Assembly: GCA_007375645.1 (NCBI GenBank)
Contig: VMER01000002.1
Coordinates: 1-64,000, forward strand
Length of the DNA stretch: 64,000 nt
Source: Parcubacteria group bacterium LiPW_15
GTDB lineage: Bacteria; Patescibacteria; Paceibacteria; UBA6257; 2-01-FULL-56-20
Reading direction: 5' to 3'
Part shown: positions 7,507 to 15,868 of the stretch, one piece after another
Layout of the letters: every line of letters starts with the position of its first letter
Numbering within the stretch: the first letter of the stretch is position 1
The notes under the pieces: generated by a model
The model's input: only the letters and a program-made list of their open reading frames with translations
Told to the model about the DNA's origin: nothing
Databases searched by the model: none
Program-made: the position numbers and the translations under genes

Positions 7507-8496
7507 TTATTTTCTCCTCAAAACCTTTTTTACTGCCGCTTTGATGTGTTTGGCGGTCATCCCGTATTTCTCCAAAAGCTCCGAGGGCGAACCGGATTCC
7601 GCGAAAACATTTTGAAGTCCCACAAATTCCATCGGCACAGGATCGTGTTTCGCCAAAAACTCCGCCACCGCTCCCCCGAGGCCGCCGGAGATCTGGTGCT
7701 CTTCAACGGTCACAATTGCCCCGTATTTTTTCGCCAATTCCAAAATTTTCTTTTCATCCAGAGGCTTAATAGTGTGGGAATTCAAAACTACCGTGCCGAT
7801 CTTTTCTTTCTCTAATTCCTTTGCGGCAATAAGCGCCTCGTAAAGCAAAGCTCCGCAGCCGATTATCACTGCCTGCGGACGTTTGGATTGCCAAAGAATT
7901 ATCGCCTTGCCGGGCACGAACGGGGTTTCTTCGGTCGTAAATACCGGGGTCTTCTCCCGCTGGAATCTCAAATATACAGGCCCCCATATTTTCGCCGCGG
8001 ACAGAGTCGCCTTTCTGGCTTCAATGGAATCGCAGGGCACTATTACTTTCATGTTGGCCATCACTCGCATGGTTGCGATATCCTCCACCGCCTGATGGGT
8101 CGCGCCGTCGGGGCCCACGGAAATGCCCGCGTGATGTCCGGCCACTTTCACGTTGGAATCGTTATAGGAAATCGTGGTACGGATCTGCTCCCAGTTTCTG
8201 CCCGGAGAAAAAGTGGCGTAGGAAGAAATGAACGGAATTTTTCCGGAGACTCCAAGGCCCGCGGCAATGGTCGCCAAGTTTTGTTCCGCCACGCCAACTT
8301 CGAAAAATCTATCCGGGAATTTTTTGGCGAAAGCCTCAGCTCTGGTGGATTCGGTCAGGTCCGCGCAAAGCGCGACCACATTCTTGTTTTCTTCCCCAGC
8401 CAAAACTAACCCGTCACCGTAACCATCTCTGGTCGGTTTTTGGAGAACGTCTTTATCGAATATTTTCCCGCTCAATTTTGCTTCCGGATTCAGCAT
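7507..8496 (-). CDS. transketolase, C-terminal subunit
   Basis: 329 aa covering the pyrimidine-binding and C-terminal domains of transketolase. Visible are the PP/Pyr interface (ADLTESTRAEAF), the cofactor-activating Glu in FFEVGVAEQNLATIAAG, GHHAGISVGPDGATHQAVEDIA, and the C-terminal TVVLNSHTIKPLD / EEHQISGGLGGAVAEFL. It pairs with the N-terminal subunit at 8848 to make one TPP enzyme that transfers two-carbon units between pentose phosphates and glycolytic intermediates. The split form is known in many archaea and some bacteria. A small membrane protein gene lies between the two halves. Confidence 0.9.
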   Translation of the reverse strand: MLNPEAKLSGKIFDKDVLQKPTRDGYGDGLVLAGEENKNVVALCADLTESTRAEAFAKKFPDRFFEVGVAEQNLATIAAGLGVSGKIPFISSYATFSPGRNWEQIRTTISYNDSNVKVAGHHAGISVGPDGATHQAVEDIATMRVMANMKVIVPCDSIEARKATLSAAKIWGPVYLRFQREKTPVFTTEETPFVPGKAIILWQSKRPQAVIIGCGALLYEALIAAKELEKEKIGTVVLNSHTIKPLDEKKILELAKKYGAIVTVEEHQISGGLGGAVAEFLAKHDPVPMEFVGLQNVFAESGSPSELLEKYGMTAKHIKAAVKKVLRRK

Positions 8497-8497
8497 T

Positions 8498-8770
8498 TTA
8501 TTGGTTTATAGGCTTCTTTTTACTAAAAATTAACGCACCAAGGCAAACAATTACGTACCAGACGGCTAAATCAATAATCAAACCCAATGGCCAACTTAAG
8601 GCGAAACCGGACTTAGATAATAATAACGAATGCAAGAAATCGGATGGCCTAAGCCCAGTCGAACATGGGGCAATACAATAAATCGGGACAAAAACCTTTA
8701 CAAAAAAAGGCGCGATAAACAAGATTATCGTAAAAACAACTTTCCGGATTGTGGGCTTAAATATTTTCAT
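8498..8770 (-). CDS. small two-span membrane protein, unknown
   Basis: 90 aa with two hydrophobic segments (VVFTIILFIAPFFVKVFVPIY and LGLIIDLAVWYVIVCLGALIF) separated by a polar loop with two Cys, and a lysine-rich C-terminus. It occupies the gap between the two transketolase genes, its stop 1 nt before the next start. No family recognised. Clean hydrophobic architecture and tight spacing favour a real gene, but its insertion between two subunits of one enzyme is odd. Confidence 0.55.
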   Translation of the reverse strand: MKIFKPTIRKVVFTIILFIAPFFVKVFVPIYCIAPCSTGLRPSDFLHSLLLSKSGFALSWPLGLIIDLAVWYVIVCLGALIFSKKKPINQ

Positions 8771-8812
8771 ATTATTTTCTAGCTTTGTCCTTGGATTCGA
8801 CGTTTTGTTTTG

Positions 8813-8848
8813 TTCTACATTCTAGATTCTACTTTCTAAATTCTATTT
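8813..8848. repeat. TTCTA-rich low-complexity tract
   Basis: Five imperfect units of the TTCTANATTCTA type lie between the transketolase N-terminal gene and the 90-aa membrane protein gene. No coding potential. Confidence 0.4.
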
Positions 8849-9708
8849 TATTCGTGCTCGCTCCTTATCTTTCCAGCCAGCGTCCGAAGTTCCTTAAGCG
8901 CGACCTTCGCCTCCTCCGGTTTCGGCGGCTTGCCGTGCCAAGTATAGTCGTTTTCCATAAAATCCACGCCCTTCCCGGGAATTGTGTGCGCGATTATCAT
9001 TGTGGGCTTTTCGTAGATCGCTCTCGCTTCCGCGCAGGCGGAAATTATCTGATGAAAATCATGTCCGTTGATTTCCAAAACATGCCAGTTAAAAGCTTCG
9101 TATTTTTTGCGAAGCGGCTCCAAGGGCATCACCGATTCCGTCACGCCGTCGATCTGAATATTGTTCCGATCCAAAATAGCCGTGACATTCGAAAGCTTAT
9201 GCTTGCCGGCGAACATAATGGCTTCCCAGGTATTCCCCTCCTGATGCTCTCCATCCGACATCAGACAATAGGTGTGGTACTTTTCCTTGTTTAATTTTGC
9301 CGCAAGCGCGAAACCTATCGCTTGCGAAAGACCAGAGCCCAACGGCCCAGAAGTTGTTTCCACCCCCGGCAAGGATCCGCGATGCGGATGCCCCTGGAGT
9401 CGTGTACCCAGCTGTCTTAAAGTTTTAAGTTCCGCAGGCGGGAAATATCCGGCTCGCGCGAGAGTCGCGTAAAGCACCGGACAAATATGTCCGTTTGAGA
9501 GCACCACCCTGTCTCGCCCATCCCAGTTTGGCTTTTTAGGATCGTGATTCAAAATATGAAAATATAGCGCAGTAAAAACATCCGCCATCCCCAAGGGTCC
9601 CGCGGAATGCCCGGAGCCCGCGGCCACGAGCATCTTTATGATGTCCTCGCGTATCTGCGTGGCTTTCTCTTCCAAAAATTTCAATTTATCGTCGTGAAGA
9701 GCTTCCAT
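8848..9708 (-). CDS. transketolase, N-terminal subunit
   Basis: 286 aa TPP-binding half of transketolase. SGHSAGPLGMADVFTALYF at the N-terminus, LSNGHICPVLYA, GTRLQGHPHRGSLPGVETTSGPLGSGLSQAIG, and the thiamine-diphosphate motif GDG-like SDGEHQEGNTWEAIMFAGKHKLSNVTAILDRNNIQ are all present. Forms the complete enzyme with the product at 7507-8496. A TATAAT box ends 11 nt before the ATG, giving a very short leader. Together with the epimerase just upstream it provides the non-oxidative pentose phosphate path. Confidence 0.9.
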   Translation of the reverse strand: MEALHDDKLKFLEEKATQIREDIIKMLVAAGSGHSAGPLGMADVFTALYFHILNHDPKKPNWDGRDRVVLSNGHICPVLYATLARAGYFPPAELKTLRQLGTRLQGHPHRGSLPGVETTSGPLGSGLSQAIGFALAAKLNKEKYHTYCLMSDGEHQEGNTWEAIMFAGKHKLSNVTAILDRNNIQIDGVTESVMPLEPLRKKYEAFNWHVLEINGHDFHQIISACAEARAIYEKPTMIIAHTIPGKGVDFMENDYTWHGKPPKPEEAKVALKELRTLAGKIRSEHE

Positions 9709-9764
9709 GATGTAGATTGATTATAACATTTTAAGCAGGCACGTATTAACCGAATCAAACAAGT

Positions 9765-10403
9765 TTATGCCGCAAGCAATTCCTTGTGGGCGATTTTTGG
9801 ATCTTTCGCTTCAAAAAGATAAGATGCGGAAATAAGTATGTTTGCGCCCGCCGCCTTTACGGCTCTCGCGGTTTCCAAATTAATTCCCCCATCTACTTCT
9901 ATGTTTGATTTCGGAAAACTCTCCCGCAAAAATCTGATCTTCTCCAAAACTATCGGCAGAAAAACTTGGTCCGGCAATCCCGGGTATACCGCAAGTATTT
10001 GGTATTCGGAAAATCTTTTGAAATACTCACGCCCCGTCTCAAGCCGTGTTTCCGGAGAAAACGCGAGCATCATTTCCACCGCGTGCTCTTTTCCGAGCGC
10101 CTCTATTCTCTCCGCAGTTTCCGCCGAAAGCGTTTCGGCGTGAACAATGATACGCTCCGCCCCCGCCTCGATCCAATCCATGATCTGCTTCTCCGGCTCT
10201 TCAACCATCAGATGAACCTCCAATTTAAGTTTGGAGTTCAATGCCTTCCATTCCGCGGGCGAACCCCAGGTTTTATTGAAAGTGAATCTTCCGTCGGCAA
10301 TATCGAGATGGATCCATCCGGAAAATCCCTCGGCCGCCCGCGTCCTCTCCCGCGCACAAGCCACGTCCTTAAAGTGACAATTCAGAGAAGGAATAACTTC
10401 CAT
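9765..10403 (-). CDS. rpe: ribulose-phosphate 3-epimerase
   Basis: 212 aa TIM barrel starting MEVIPSLNCHF at ATG 10403. HLDIADGRFTF (catalytic Asp), LEVHLMVEEPEKQI, YPGLPDQVF and IEVDGGINLETA (second catalytic Asp, phosphate loop) match the family, though the sequence is divergent. It interconverts ribulose-5-phosphate and xylulose-5-phosphate and feeds the transketolase encoded directly downstream. An upstream GTG (10421) is in frame but overlaps a TTAAAAT -10-like box, so the ATG with almost no leader is preferred. Confidence 0.85.
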   Translation of the reverse strand: MEVIPSLNCHFKDVACARERTRAAEGFSGWIHLDIADGRFTFNKTWGSPAEWKALNSKLKLEVHLMVEEPEKQIMDWIEAGAERIIVHAETLSAETAERIEALGKEHAVEMMLAFSPETRLETGREYFKRFSEYQILAVYPGLPDQVFLPIVLEKIRFLRESFPKSNIEVDGGINLETARAVKAAGANILISASYLFEAKDPKIAHKELLAA

Positions 10404-10437
10404 TTGTAATAATTTTAACACAAATCCGCCGGGTGCA

Positions 10438-10815
10438 TTATGAAAATCCGCCTCGTTTGCGCGAAGCGGACCGGTCCTTGAGAACTACCGAATAAACGCC
10501 GTCCCTATCCTTAGAAATCCTTACCGCATCCCCCTTCTCCACCCCAAGATCGCAGATCCCCCGAACCATGCATTCCCTGCCATCCTCGAAGTAAATGGAA
10601 GAAAAACAGAGCTCTCGCCGCTCCGACAATTCCCAATCTCCGCCTCCGGAAGCTATCGGATATGCGAAGTGAATATGAACTCGATAGTCAAACATCCCCT
10701 CAATGGAGAATGGCGCCTCCGACCTGTGCCAAAAGAACTTCCGAAGCTGGCCGAATACAACAGGAATCAGGCCGAATGCCAATATCCACGGCAAGTCGCT
10801 CAGAAGTATTCTCAA
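10438..10815 (-). CDS. single-span membrane protein, unknown (orphan module)
   Basis: 125 aa from a TTG start at 10815, placed 4 nt after AGGTG. The N-terminus is hydrophobic (LPWILAFGLIPVVFG) and basic after it, then a beta-rich domain (DYRVHIHFAYPI..., RRELCFSSIYFEDGRECMVRGIC, DAVRISKDRDGVYSVVLKD) suggests an exposed or cytosolic beta-barrel/OB-like domain. No family recognised. It has its own extended -10 (TGGTATAAT, 10845-10853). No clear terminator; the rpe promoter follows immediately. Confidence 0.65.
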   Translation of the reverse strand: MRILLSDLPWILAFGLIPVVFGQLRKFFWHRSEAPFSIEGMFDYRVHIHFAYPIASGGGDWELSERRELCFSSIYFEDGRECMVRGICDLGVEKGDAVRISKDRDGVYSVVLKDRSASRKRGGFS

Positions 10816-10892
10816 TTTTCACCTCACCGCGCGAACTGATATAAATTATACCACTCAAAAGTAAAACGCTCGGCAGGACGCTTTGCAAGAGG

Positions 10893-11132
10893 TCAGGCGT
10901 TTCTGAAGATCTCCAGAAGCCGCTCGCGATGATAGCCTACGAGCAACTCTCCGTCTATGTCTATGACAGGCACAACCTTCGCTCCCGACTTTCTTACCAT
11001 TTCTTCTCTCGCGGCCAAATCCCGAGAAACATCTTTTTCTTCATAGGAAATGCCTCGCACGCCAAAAAAGGATTTTGCCATCCGGCAATAAACGCAGATC
11101 GGGGTTGTGTAAAGAATTATTTTTTTAGGCAT
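10893..11132 (-). CDS. glutaredoxin/NrdH-like thioredoxin-fold protein
   Basis: 79 aa. The active site CVYC near the N-terminus (TTPICVYCRMAKSFF), the cis-proline segment AKVVPVIDIDGELLVGY and the total length fit glutaredoxin-like redoxins. Likely a small cytosolic dithiol reductant. The ATG directly abuts the TAA of the peroxiredoxin gene (TAAATG), so the pair is an operon and the redoxin may have been the peroxidase's electron donor. Confidence 0.82.
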   Translation of the reverse strand: MPKKIILYTTPICVYCRMAKSFFGVRGISYEEKDVSRDLAAREEMVRKSGAKVVPVIDIDGELLVGYHRERLLEIFRNA

Positions 11133-11602
11133 TTATTTTTTAAGCGCTTCAATATCCGCCAAAACCTCCTCTGCGTGTCCCAGCGGTTTGACCTTTTCAT
11201 AGACCCGCGCGATCTTCCCGGCACCATCCACCAAGAAAGAAACTCTATTAGTTCCCATATACTTCCGGCCCATAACTTCTTTTCGCCCCAAACGCCGTAT
11301 TGGTTCACGACTTTTTTCTCGGAATCGGCAAGTATCGGAAACGGAAGTTCGTGCTTCTTCGCAAACCCGGCATGACTTTCCACGGAATCTATAGAAATTC
11401 CCAAAACTTCCGCTCCGGCAGAGCGGATGTCTTCGATAGAGTCTCTGAGCTTGCAGGCCTCCACCGTACAGCCAGGAGTGTTATCTTTCGGATAAAAATA
11501 AACCAAAACCCACTTGCCGCGATAATCGGAAAGCGAATGCTCCTTTCCCTCCTGGTCGGGCAAAGTGAAATCCGGTGCCGCATCTCCAATCTTTAATTTC
11601 AT
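11133..11602 (-). pseudogene. BCP-type peroxiredoxin interrupted by a frameshift
   Basis: The reading frame from ATG 11602 (MKLKIGDAAPDFTLPD) shows the AhpC/TSA domain with peroxidatic Cys in FYPKDNTPGCTVEACKLRD. At about 11277-11286 the frame breaks in an A/T-rich run. The downstream continuation (GRKYMGTNRVSFLVDGAGKI then ARVYEKVKPLGHAEEVL) is perfectly preserved in the next frame and ends at TAA 11133-11135, exactly before the glutaredoxin ATG. One missing base in the GAAAAGAAG run explains it. Both parts being otherwise intact points to a sequencing/assembly indel or a very recent mutation. Confidence 0.85.
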
Positions 11603-11609
11603 GATTCTA

Positions 11610-11828
11610 TTATATAACTTCCACGATTTTTTCCTTAGATTTAACTCCGGAGACAAATCTAACCCTTGATATCCCAACGCCAAAATGTCTGGCAATCGCC
11701 TCTAGAACCGCGAAATTTGCCTTGTTTTCTTTGGCGGGCTCCCGGACCCAAACCGCGAAAGTATGGTTGCCCAAATCTTCCACTTTTTCCTGCTTTGCGG
11801 ACGGTTTTACTTTTATAGACACTCTCAT
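11610..11828 (-). CDS. DUF167 (YggU-type) family protein
   Basis: 72 aa. VKPSAKQEKVE at the start, then VREPAKENKANFAVLEAIARHFGV and RFVSGVKSKEKIVEV match the small DUF167 fold. Function is not established for the family. It starts 1 nt after the M16 peptidase stop and lies just before the peroxiredoxin gene, suggesting one operon. Confidence 0.85.
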   Translation of the reverse strand: MRVSIKVKPSAKQEKVEDLGNHTFAVWVREPAKENKANFAVLEAIARHFGVGISRVRFVSGVKSKEKIVEVI

Positions 11829-11829
11829 T

Positions 11830-13077
11830 TTATTCCGGCTTCACCACCACGGTTACGAATCGCTCTAATTTAAAATCTTTCTTTCGTAAGACCTCCACAT
11901 CGTGTAGCGTTACGCGTTTCAAAAGTTTTTCCATTTTTTTGTAATATCCGGCTATGTCTTTTATCGGCTTGCCCTTAACGAGATATTCCCAAGAAAGACT
12001 TTCCCAAACGCCGAGACTATTGTCGTCTTCCAGGCTTATGGAATCCAATTCCCGCTCCTTGGCATCCGCAAAGTCTTTTTTATTCTTAAGCGGAGCATTA
12101 AGCGCCCTCTTCATAAGGCGTTCCACTTTGCCGATATTTTTTGCATCCGTTTCCGCATAAGCGTAGATGTAAGCACCAAGCCCGTAGGTAACGGAACCCG
12201 AGCCGCCCACCGCGTACGCCAGTCCCCTCTTTTCTCTTATCTCCCGGAATAATCTGGAATTCGTTCCACTCATCAGCAAGCGCCAGAGAATCGAGGTCGT
12301 GGCATCTTCTTTCTCGGTAATATCCCAGGGGGTTTTCGCGGCCACAACCACCATGGCCTTATTCCGTTTTGGTTTTTTGATTTCTATCCTTTTTTTAACA
12401 GGCGGTAATTCCAACTCTTCGTCCCACTTTTCATGAGTAACCTCCCCGCTTCCGACCGGAAAATACTTGTTCACGTGAGCGACCAACTCCGAATGGGTTA
12501 ACTTCCCGGCGCCAAAAATTAACGTGTTCGACGGAACATGCCAAAGTTTTTTGAGTGCCAAGAGGTCTGCGCGCGTTATATTTTTCATGCCATCTTCCGT
12601 TCCCACTCCCTCGCTGCGCATCGGGTTGGATCGCCACAAATTTTCCCGAGCGGCACGATGAGCGAGATATCCGTCATCATCGTAATTCCTGGCTCGTTCT
12701 AAAAGAACCGCGTTTTTTTCCTTTTGAAGCTCCGCTGCGGGATACGTTGGATTCAAATATATGTCGCAAAGCAGATCCACCATGAGCGGGAGCTTATGGG
12801 CCACCCCGCTGCCGTAATAATCTATGAACATTCGAGAGGTCGAGGCATTGGAGCTCAAAAAGTTTTTTCCGATAAAAGCGCGCACCTCCGCCGCACTCCT
12901 TTTTTTAGTGCCTTTAAAGGCCATGTGTTCGAAGAAATGAGACAACCCCTGCTTATCGGCCGGATCATATATGAATCCGGTCATACAGGTAACGGACACA
13001 TATACTTTTTTCTGGGTCGGAATACTTGCCGAAACTATCCGAAGTCCGTCTTTGCGTATCGTTTCTTCGATTTTCAT
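11830..13077 (-). CDS. M16 family zinc metallopeptidase
   Basis: 415 aa. The inverted zinc motif HFFEHMAFKGT (HxxEH) is at about residues 47-51, with the downstream glutamate expected in the ELQKEKNAVLLE helix. The C-terminal half (GLAYAVGGSGSVTYGLGAYIYAY) is the partner M16C domain that completes the clamshell. Likely processes peptides in the cytosol or at the membrane; no signal peptide is seen. A TATAAT box sits 6 nt before the ATG, so the mRNA is probably leaderless. First gene of a run ending in glutaredoxin. Confidence 0.88.
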   Translation of the reverse strand: MKIEETIRKDGLRIVSASIPTQKKVYVSVTCMTGFIYDPADKQGLSHFFEHMAFKGTKKRSAAEVRAFIGKNFLSSNASTSRMFIDYYGSGVAHKLPLMVDLLCDIYLNPTYPAAELQKEKNAVLLERARNYDDDGYLAHRAARENLWRSNPMRSEGVGTEDGMKNITRADLLALKKLWHVPSNTLIFGAGKLTHSELVAHVNKYFPVGSGEVTHEKWDEELELPPVKKRIEIKKPKRNKAMVVVAAKTPWDITEKEDATTSILWRLLMSGTNSRLFREIREKRGLAYAVGGSGSVTYGLGAYIYAYAETDAKNIGKVERLMKRALNAPLKNKKDFADAKERELDSISLEDDNSLGVWESLSWEYLVKGKPIKDIAGYYKKMEKLLKRVTLHDVEVLRKKDFKLERFVTVVVKPE

Positions 13078-13148
13078 AGATTAATTATAACCCGAAAAGT
13101 GATAATTGGAGCAGGATCAAAATCCTTGGATTTTATGGCAATACAAAT

Positions 13149-13178
13149 TTGACAACATTGCCGCCGGAGAGATAGGGT
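13149..13178 (+). promoter_or_regulatory. promoter of the zinc-ribbon membrane protein gene
   Basis: TTGACA, 18 nt, TAGGGT, about 45 nt before the start codon at 13224. The -10 is imperfect. Confidence 0.5.
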
Positions 13179-13223
13179 GCGCATAGCGGCACACAAAAAT
13201 AACTTCCTGCAGAAGGGGGCTCT

Positions 13224-13706
13224 ATGACTGTGTTTTTGATAGTCCTTGTGGCTTTCGTAGTACTTGTGAATCTACTGAAGCCAAAACCAAGGAGTGCGAG
13301 CGGCTACTGCGTTAAGTGTGGCGCCAAGATTTCTGCCGCCACGCCGTGCGATTCGGAAGTACTCCTTGAGACAAACTCTTCTCGGTTCGACCACAAGACT
13401 GGAAAGCTGTGGCGACGCATAGATGTCTCTAACGACAGATGGGGATGTCACCTTAGTGCAAAATGCGAAAAGCGCGAGCATGCGCACTCGCTGACGAGCG
13501 GCTCTAGCCACATAAATAACGAGTTCGAGGCTCGCTTACGTGCATATTCCTGGACGTTTAATCCCTATCACGATTCGGATGAGCCTTGGATGGATGGATT
13601 GCAAATTTGCGAGCCGCAACTCCACGACAATCGCTTCATTCGTCTGGGCACCTGCGGGATTAAGTGCTGTCCACAATGCGGCATCCCGTGGGACTTGCGC
13701 ATCTGA
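13224..13706 (+). CDS. membrane-anchored protein with two zinc-ribbon-like Cys pairs (orphan module)
   Basis: 160 aa. One N-terminal hydrophobic helix (VFLIVLVAFVVLVNLL), then YCVKCGAKI and, near the C-terminus, CGIKCCPQCGIPW: two CxxC knuckles at the ends of the soluble part that could together bind zinc. The middle (WRRIDVSNDRWGCHLSAKCEKREHAHSL) has further Cys/His. Shine-Dalgarno-like GAAGGGGGC precedes the ATG, a promoter and a strong terminator flank it, and codon use is GC-rich compared with neighbours. No family recognised. Confidence 0.7.
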   Translation: MTVFLIVLVAFVVLVNLLKPKPRSASGYCVKCGAKISAATPCDSEVLLETNSSRFDHKTGKLWRRIDVSNDRWGCHLSAKCEKREHAHSLTSGSSHINNEFEARLRAYSWTFNPYHDSDEPWMDGLQICEPQLHDNRFIRLGTCGIKCCPQCGIPWDLRI

Positions 13707-13745
13707 CAACCCCGCATACCCAACCCATAAAACCGCCACCCTCCC

Positions 13746-13771
13746 AGCCCCCACCTCGGGGGCTTTTCTTT
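13746..13771 (+). terminator. intrinsic terminator of the zinc-ribbon gene
   Basis: AGCCCCC / GGGGGCT stem with 5-nt loop and TTTTCTTTT tail, 40 nt after the stop. Confidence 0.88.
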
Positions 13772-13885
13772 TGATGTGAAATGTCTTTATAAATTAATCC
13801 TTTAATAGCCATAACCGCACAGCTTGAATCGAATCACCCATCCTCTTAGCTTTTTAATAAAAGCCTGGCGGGATATAATTTTTCT

Positions 13886-14506
13886 ATGCGAAAGTTCCCG
13901 GCTAAATATAAAGATGATTTCGCCGTTTTCAAAAAACTCACAACGCCCGCAAAGGTTCAGGATTTTTTAAATAAAATACCGATTAATTTTGAGCCAGAAG
14001 GCGAAACCTGCCGTTCTCCGCTTTTAAGCCTGAAACACAAAAAAGCGCATTGCCTCGAGGGGGCATATCTCGCCGCCGCCGCGCTTTGGTTTCATGGACG
14101 CGAACCCCTGCTCTTGGACCTCCGAACCGTCTCTCGGGACGATGACCACGTAGTCGCCCTATTTAAGGAATCGGGCCGCTGGGGTGCGATAAGTAAAACC
14201 AATCATGCCGTCCTTCGATACCGGGAGCCTGTCTACGCCTCTATCCGAGAACTCGCCATGTCATATTTCCATGAATATTTTTTGGATGACGGCAAAAAAA
14301 CCATGCGCGATTATTCCGCCCTTTTCGGTTTGCTGAAATATGGCGACGGATGGCTCACCTCCAAAGACAATCTTTGGGATATAGGCGCGGACCTGGACGA
14401 TTCCCGACACTTTAAAATATTCCCCAAAAACTCACGAGTGCGCCTGCGCCGCGCGGACAAGGTGGAAATCGAAGCGGGAAAAATTGTGGAGTGGAAAAAG
14501 AAATAG
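13886..14506 (+). CDS. transglutaminase-like cysteine-protein, unknown substrate
   Basis: 206 aa. KKAHCLEGAYLAAAALWFHG provides a cysteine at the start of a helix, followed by DDDHVVALFKESGRWGAISKTNHAVLRYREPVY with a His and Asp/Asn: the Cys-His-Asp order and spacing of a transglutaminase-like (papain-type) fold. The later segment IRELAMSYFHEYFLDDGKKTMRDYS is strikingly specific and, from memory, conserved in a family of unknown function across bacteria and archaea. A TATAAT box ends 6 nt before the ATG, predicting a leaderless mRNA. Enzymatic activity is inferred from the triad only. Confidence 0.7.
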   Translation: MRKFPAKYKDDFAVFKKLTTPAKVQDFLNKIPINFEPEGETCRSPLLSLKHKKAHCLEGAYLAAAALWFHGREPLLLDLRTVSRDDDHVVALFKESGRWGAISKTNHAVLRYREPVYASIRELAMSYFHEYFLDDGKKTMRDYSALFGLLKYGDGWLTSKDNLWDIGADLDDSRHFKIFPKNSRVRLRRADKVEIEAGKIVEWKKK

Positions 14507-14641
14507 ATTTGAAAAGACAGCGGAGTCTAAAATGAATTCCTTAATAAAAGGATGTTTGGTTCCTCCCCTAAACGGGGGTACAGATCCGGATTTATGATCC
14601 AGCAAATTATGCAATTAGTATCAAGAGTGGGTTTAACCATG

Positions 14642-15520
14642 TTATTTTTGCTCAAGCAGTTTCCTTAAGGCCGGTTCCTGCATTGCAGCATGACTTGAGC
14701 CATATACAACGAAGACACGCTTGTGGCTCTTGAATGCTTCCGCTATACCACTTACGATCTTTCTATCCCGAAAAAGCGAAGCAGATTCGCTTATGCGATT
14801 CAATATCGTCTGAGTACCTTTCTTTTCTTCCCAAGGAATTGGATCAATAAGATTTGTCGGTTCTGATTCGTTTTCCACATCAATCTTTCTCCCAAGAATC
14901 TGCTCACCCAAACGCATAGCGTTCGCATAGGAATAATCGAAGTTCTCCCATTTGGTAGTTTCTCTAAATCGCTCAATGTATCTGCGAACATATCCCTCAA
15001 AACCTTCGCGCTTCATTTGTCGGCTGTATTGAGGAAGTATGTGAAAGACATCCCAGGCAAATACTTCCTCCTTTGAAAATCCTCTGGCAAGAAGGTTAGC
15101 ATAGAGTTCATCGTCTGTCGGTTCAGGTGACTGCCATTCTGCACCTTTCTCTAAACCGAGCTTTACAGTAAACCCCGGCTCACCCATCTTATCTATCGTT
15201 TCTTCGCAGGATGTCGCCTTCATCCGTTCATTGAATCTGTTTATATCTCCGCGAACGTGCAGACCCTCCACAAAAACGATCTCGGGATTCGCCTTGTTAA
15301 AAGCTGCCTCAATCTCTGCAAAAACAGGGTCATTTGAATCGCTTACATGAGGCGAACCAAAATAATATAGTTCCCTATCTCCGGCTTTTAGCTCAAAAAC
15401 ATACGGTGTTTTATGTTCAACTTTGCTGTACTCTTCAGCCGTCATTATGCTGTCCAAAACAGGGTCAAGTGACTCTTTTTGTTTAGCTTCCTGTTTTGAA
15501 AATGATGTTTGTTTTTCCAT
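14642..15520 (-). CDS. TraB/GumN (TIKI-like) superfamily candidate
   Basis: 292 aa. YYFGSPHVSDSNDPVFAEIEAAF near the N-terminus followed by PEIVFVEG, and close to the C-terminus KRVFVVYGSSHAAM: paired GxxH motifs of the TraB/GumN/TIKI fold, where the two His and the Glu can form a metalloprotease-like site. The N-terminal ~30 residues are polar and Gln/Lys-rich, with no signal peptide. No operon partners. Function in bacteria is unclear and the family assignment is by motif only. Confidence 0.55.
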   Translation of the reverse strand: MEKQTSFSKQEAKQKESLDPVLDSIMTAEEYSKVEHKTPYVFELKAGDRELYYFGSPHVSDSNDPVFAEIEAAFNKANPEIVFVEGLHVRGDINRFNERMKATSCEETIDKMGEPGFTVKLGLEKGAEWQSPEPTDDELYANLLARGFSKEEVFAWDVFHILPQYSRQMKREGFEGYVRRYIERFRETTKWENFDYSYANAMRLGEQILGRKIDVENESEPTNLIDPIPWEEKKGTQTILNRISESASLFRDRKIVSGIAEAFKSHKRVFVVYGSSHAAMQEPALRKLLEQK

Positions 15521-15599
15521 GATTCAAAGTTGCCAACCTTGGGGGAATCAAATAAAAGTTGCGAATCAACTTTACTCACAACCTCTCGATTTTGAGTAA

Positions 15600-15715
15600 T
15601 TTCTCCCGAGAGCATACTCGGGATTACGCATCTCTAAGTCGCTATCGCTCCAAGAGCTGCGAGAACTACACTCCGACCCTCCTCTCAGTTCAAATCTCTC
15701 CCGACATCATAAACC
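15600..15715 (+). other. tRNA-3'-end-like sequence facing a tRNA-Ser fragment across a terminator
   Basis: No gene is seen from 15521 to 15910. On the plus strand, 15687-15703 reads AGTTCAAATCTCTCCC, 15 of 16 identical to the T-arm/acceptor junction of the tRNA-Ser encoded on the minus strand 230 nt away. It is followed by an oligo-A stretch and a bidirectional terminator, as a tRNA tail would be, but upstream no anticodon or D-arm can be folded. Inverted repeats inside (CTCCCGAG/CTCGGGA at 15602-15630) suggest structured RNA or a decayed element. Confidence 0.45.
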
Positions 15716-15748
15716 AAAAAGAAGATGGCATAAAGCCATCTCTTTTTT
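15716..15748. terminator. bidirectional intrinsic terminator
   Basis: Stem AGATGGC / GCCATCT (15723-15741), loop ATAAA, with A-run before and T-run after, so it can act on both strands. Confidence 0.8.
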
Positions 15749-15755
15749 ATTTGTG

Positions 15756-15770
15756 CGGAGGGGGAGCGCC
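15756..15770 (-). repeat. duplicate of the tRNA-Ser 3' end
   Basis: TGCGGAGGGGGAG repeats the acceptor/T-stem junction of tRNA-Ser (15910-15921), again immediately followed on the minus strand by a terminator. The rest of the tRNA is absent, so it is a fragment and not a gene. Confidence 0.6.
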
Positions 15771-15868
15771 GACTAAAGTCGGCATTGCTGTATTTCTAGG
15801 CTCATTCTATTCGCCAAGAAAACAGGGAAGATTCGCCCGTTGGTCGAATTCTCTCATCTCAAACATAC

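Noticed and set aside
14560..14641. tRNA-like anticodon arm CTGGA-TCATAAA-TCCGG (minus strand)
   Set aside because: Position 33 is not U, and no acceptor, D- or T-arm can be folded around it. At most a remnant.
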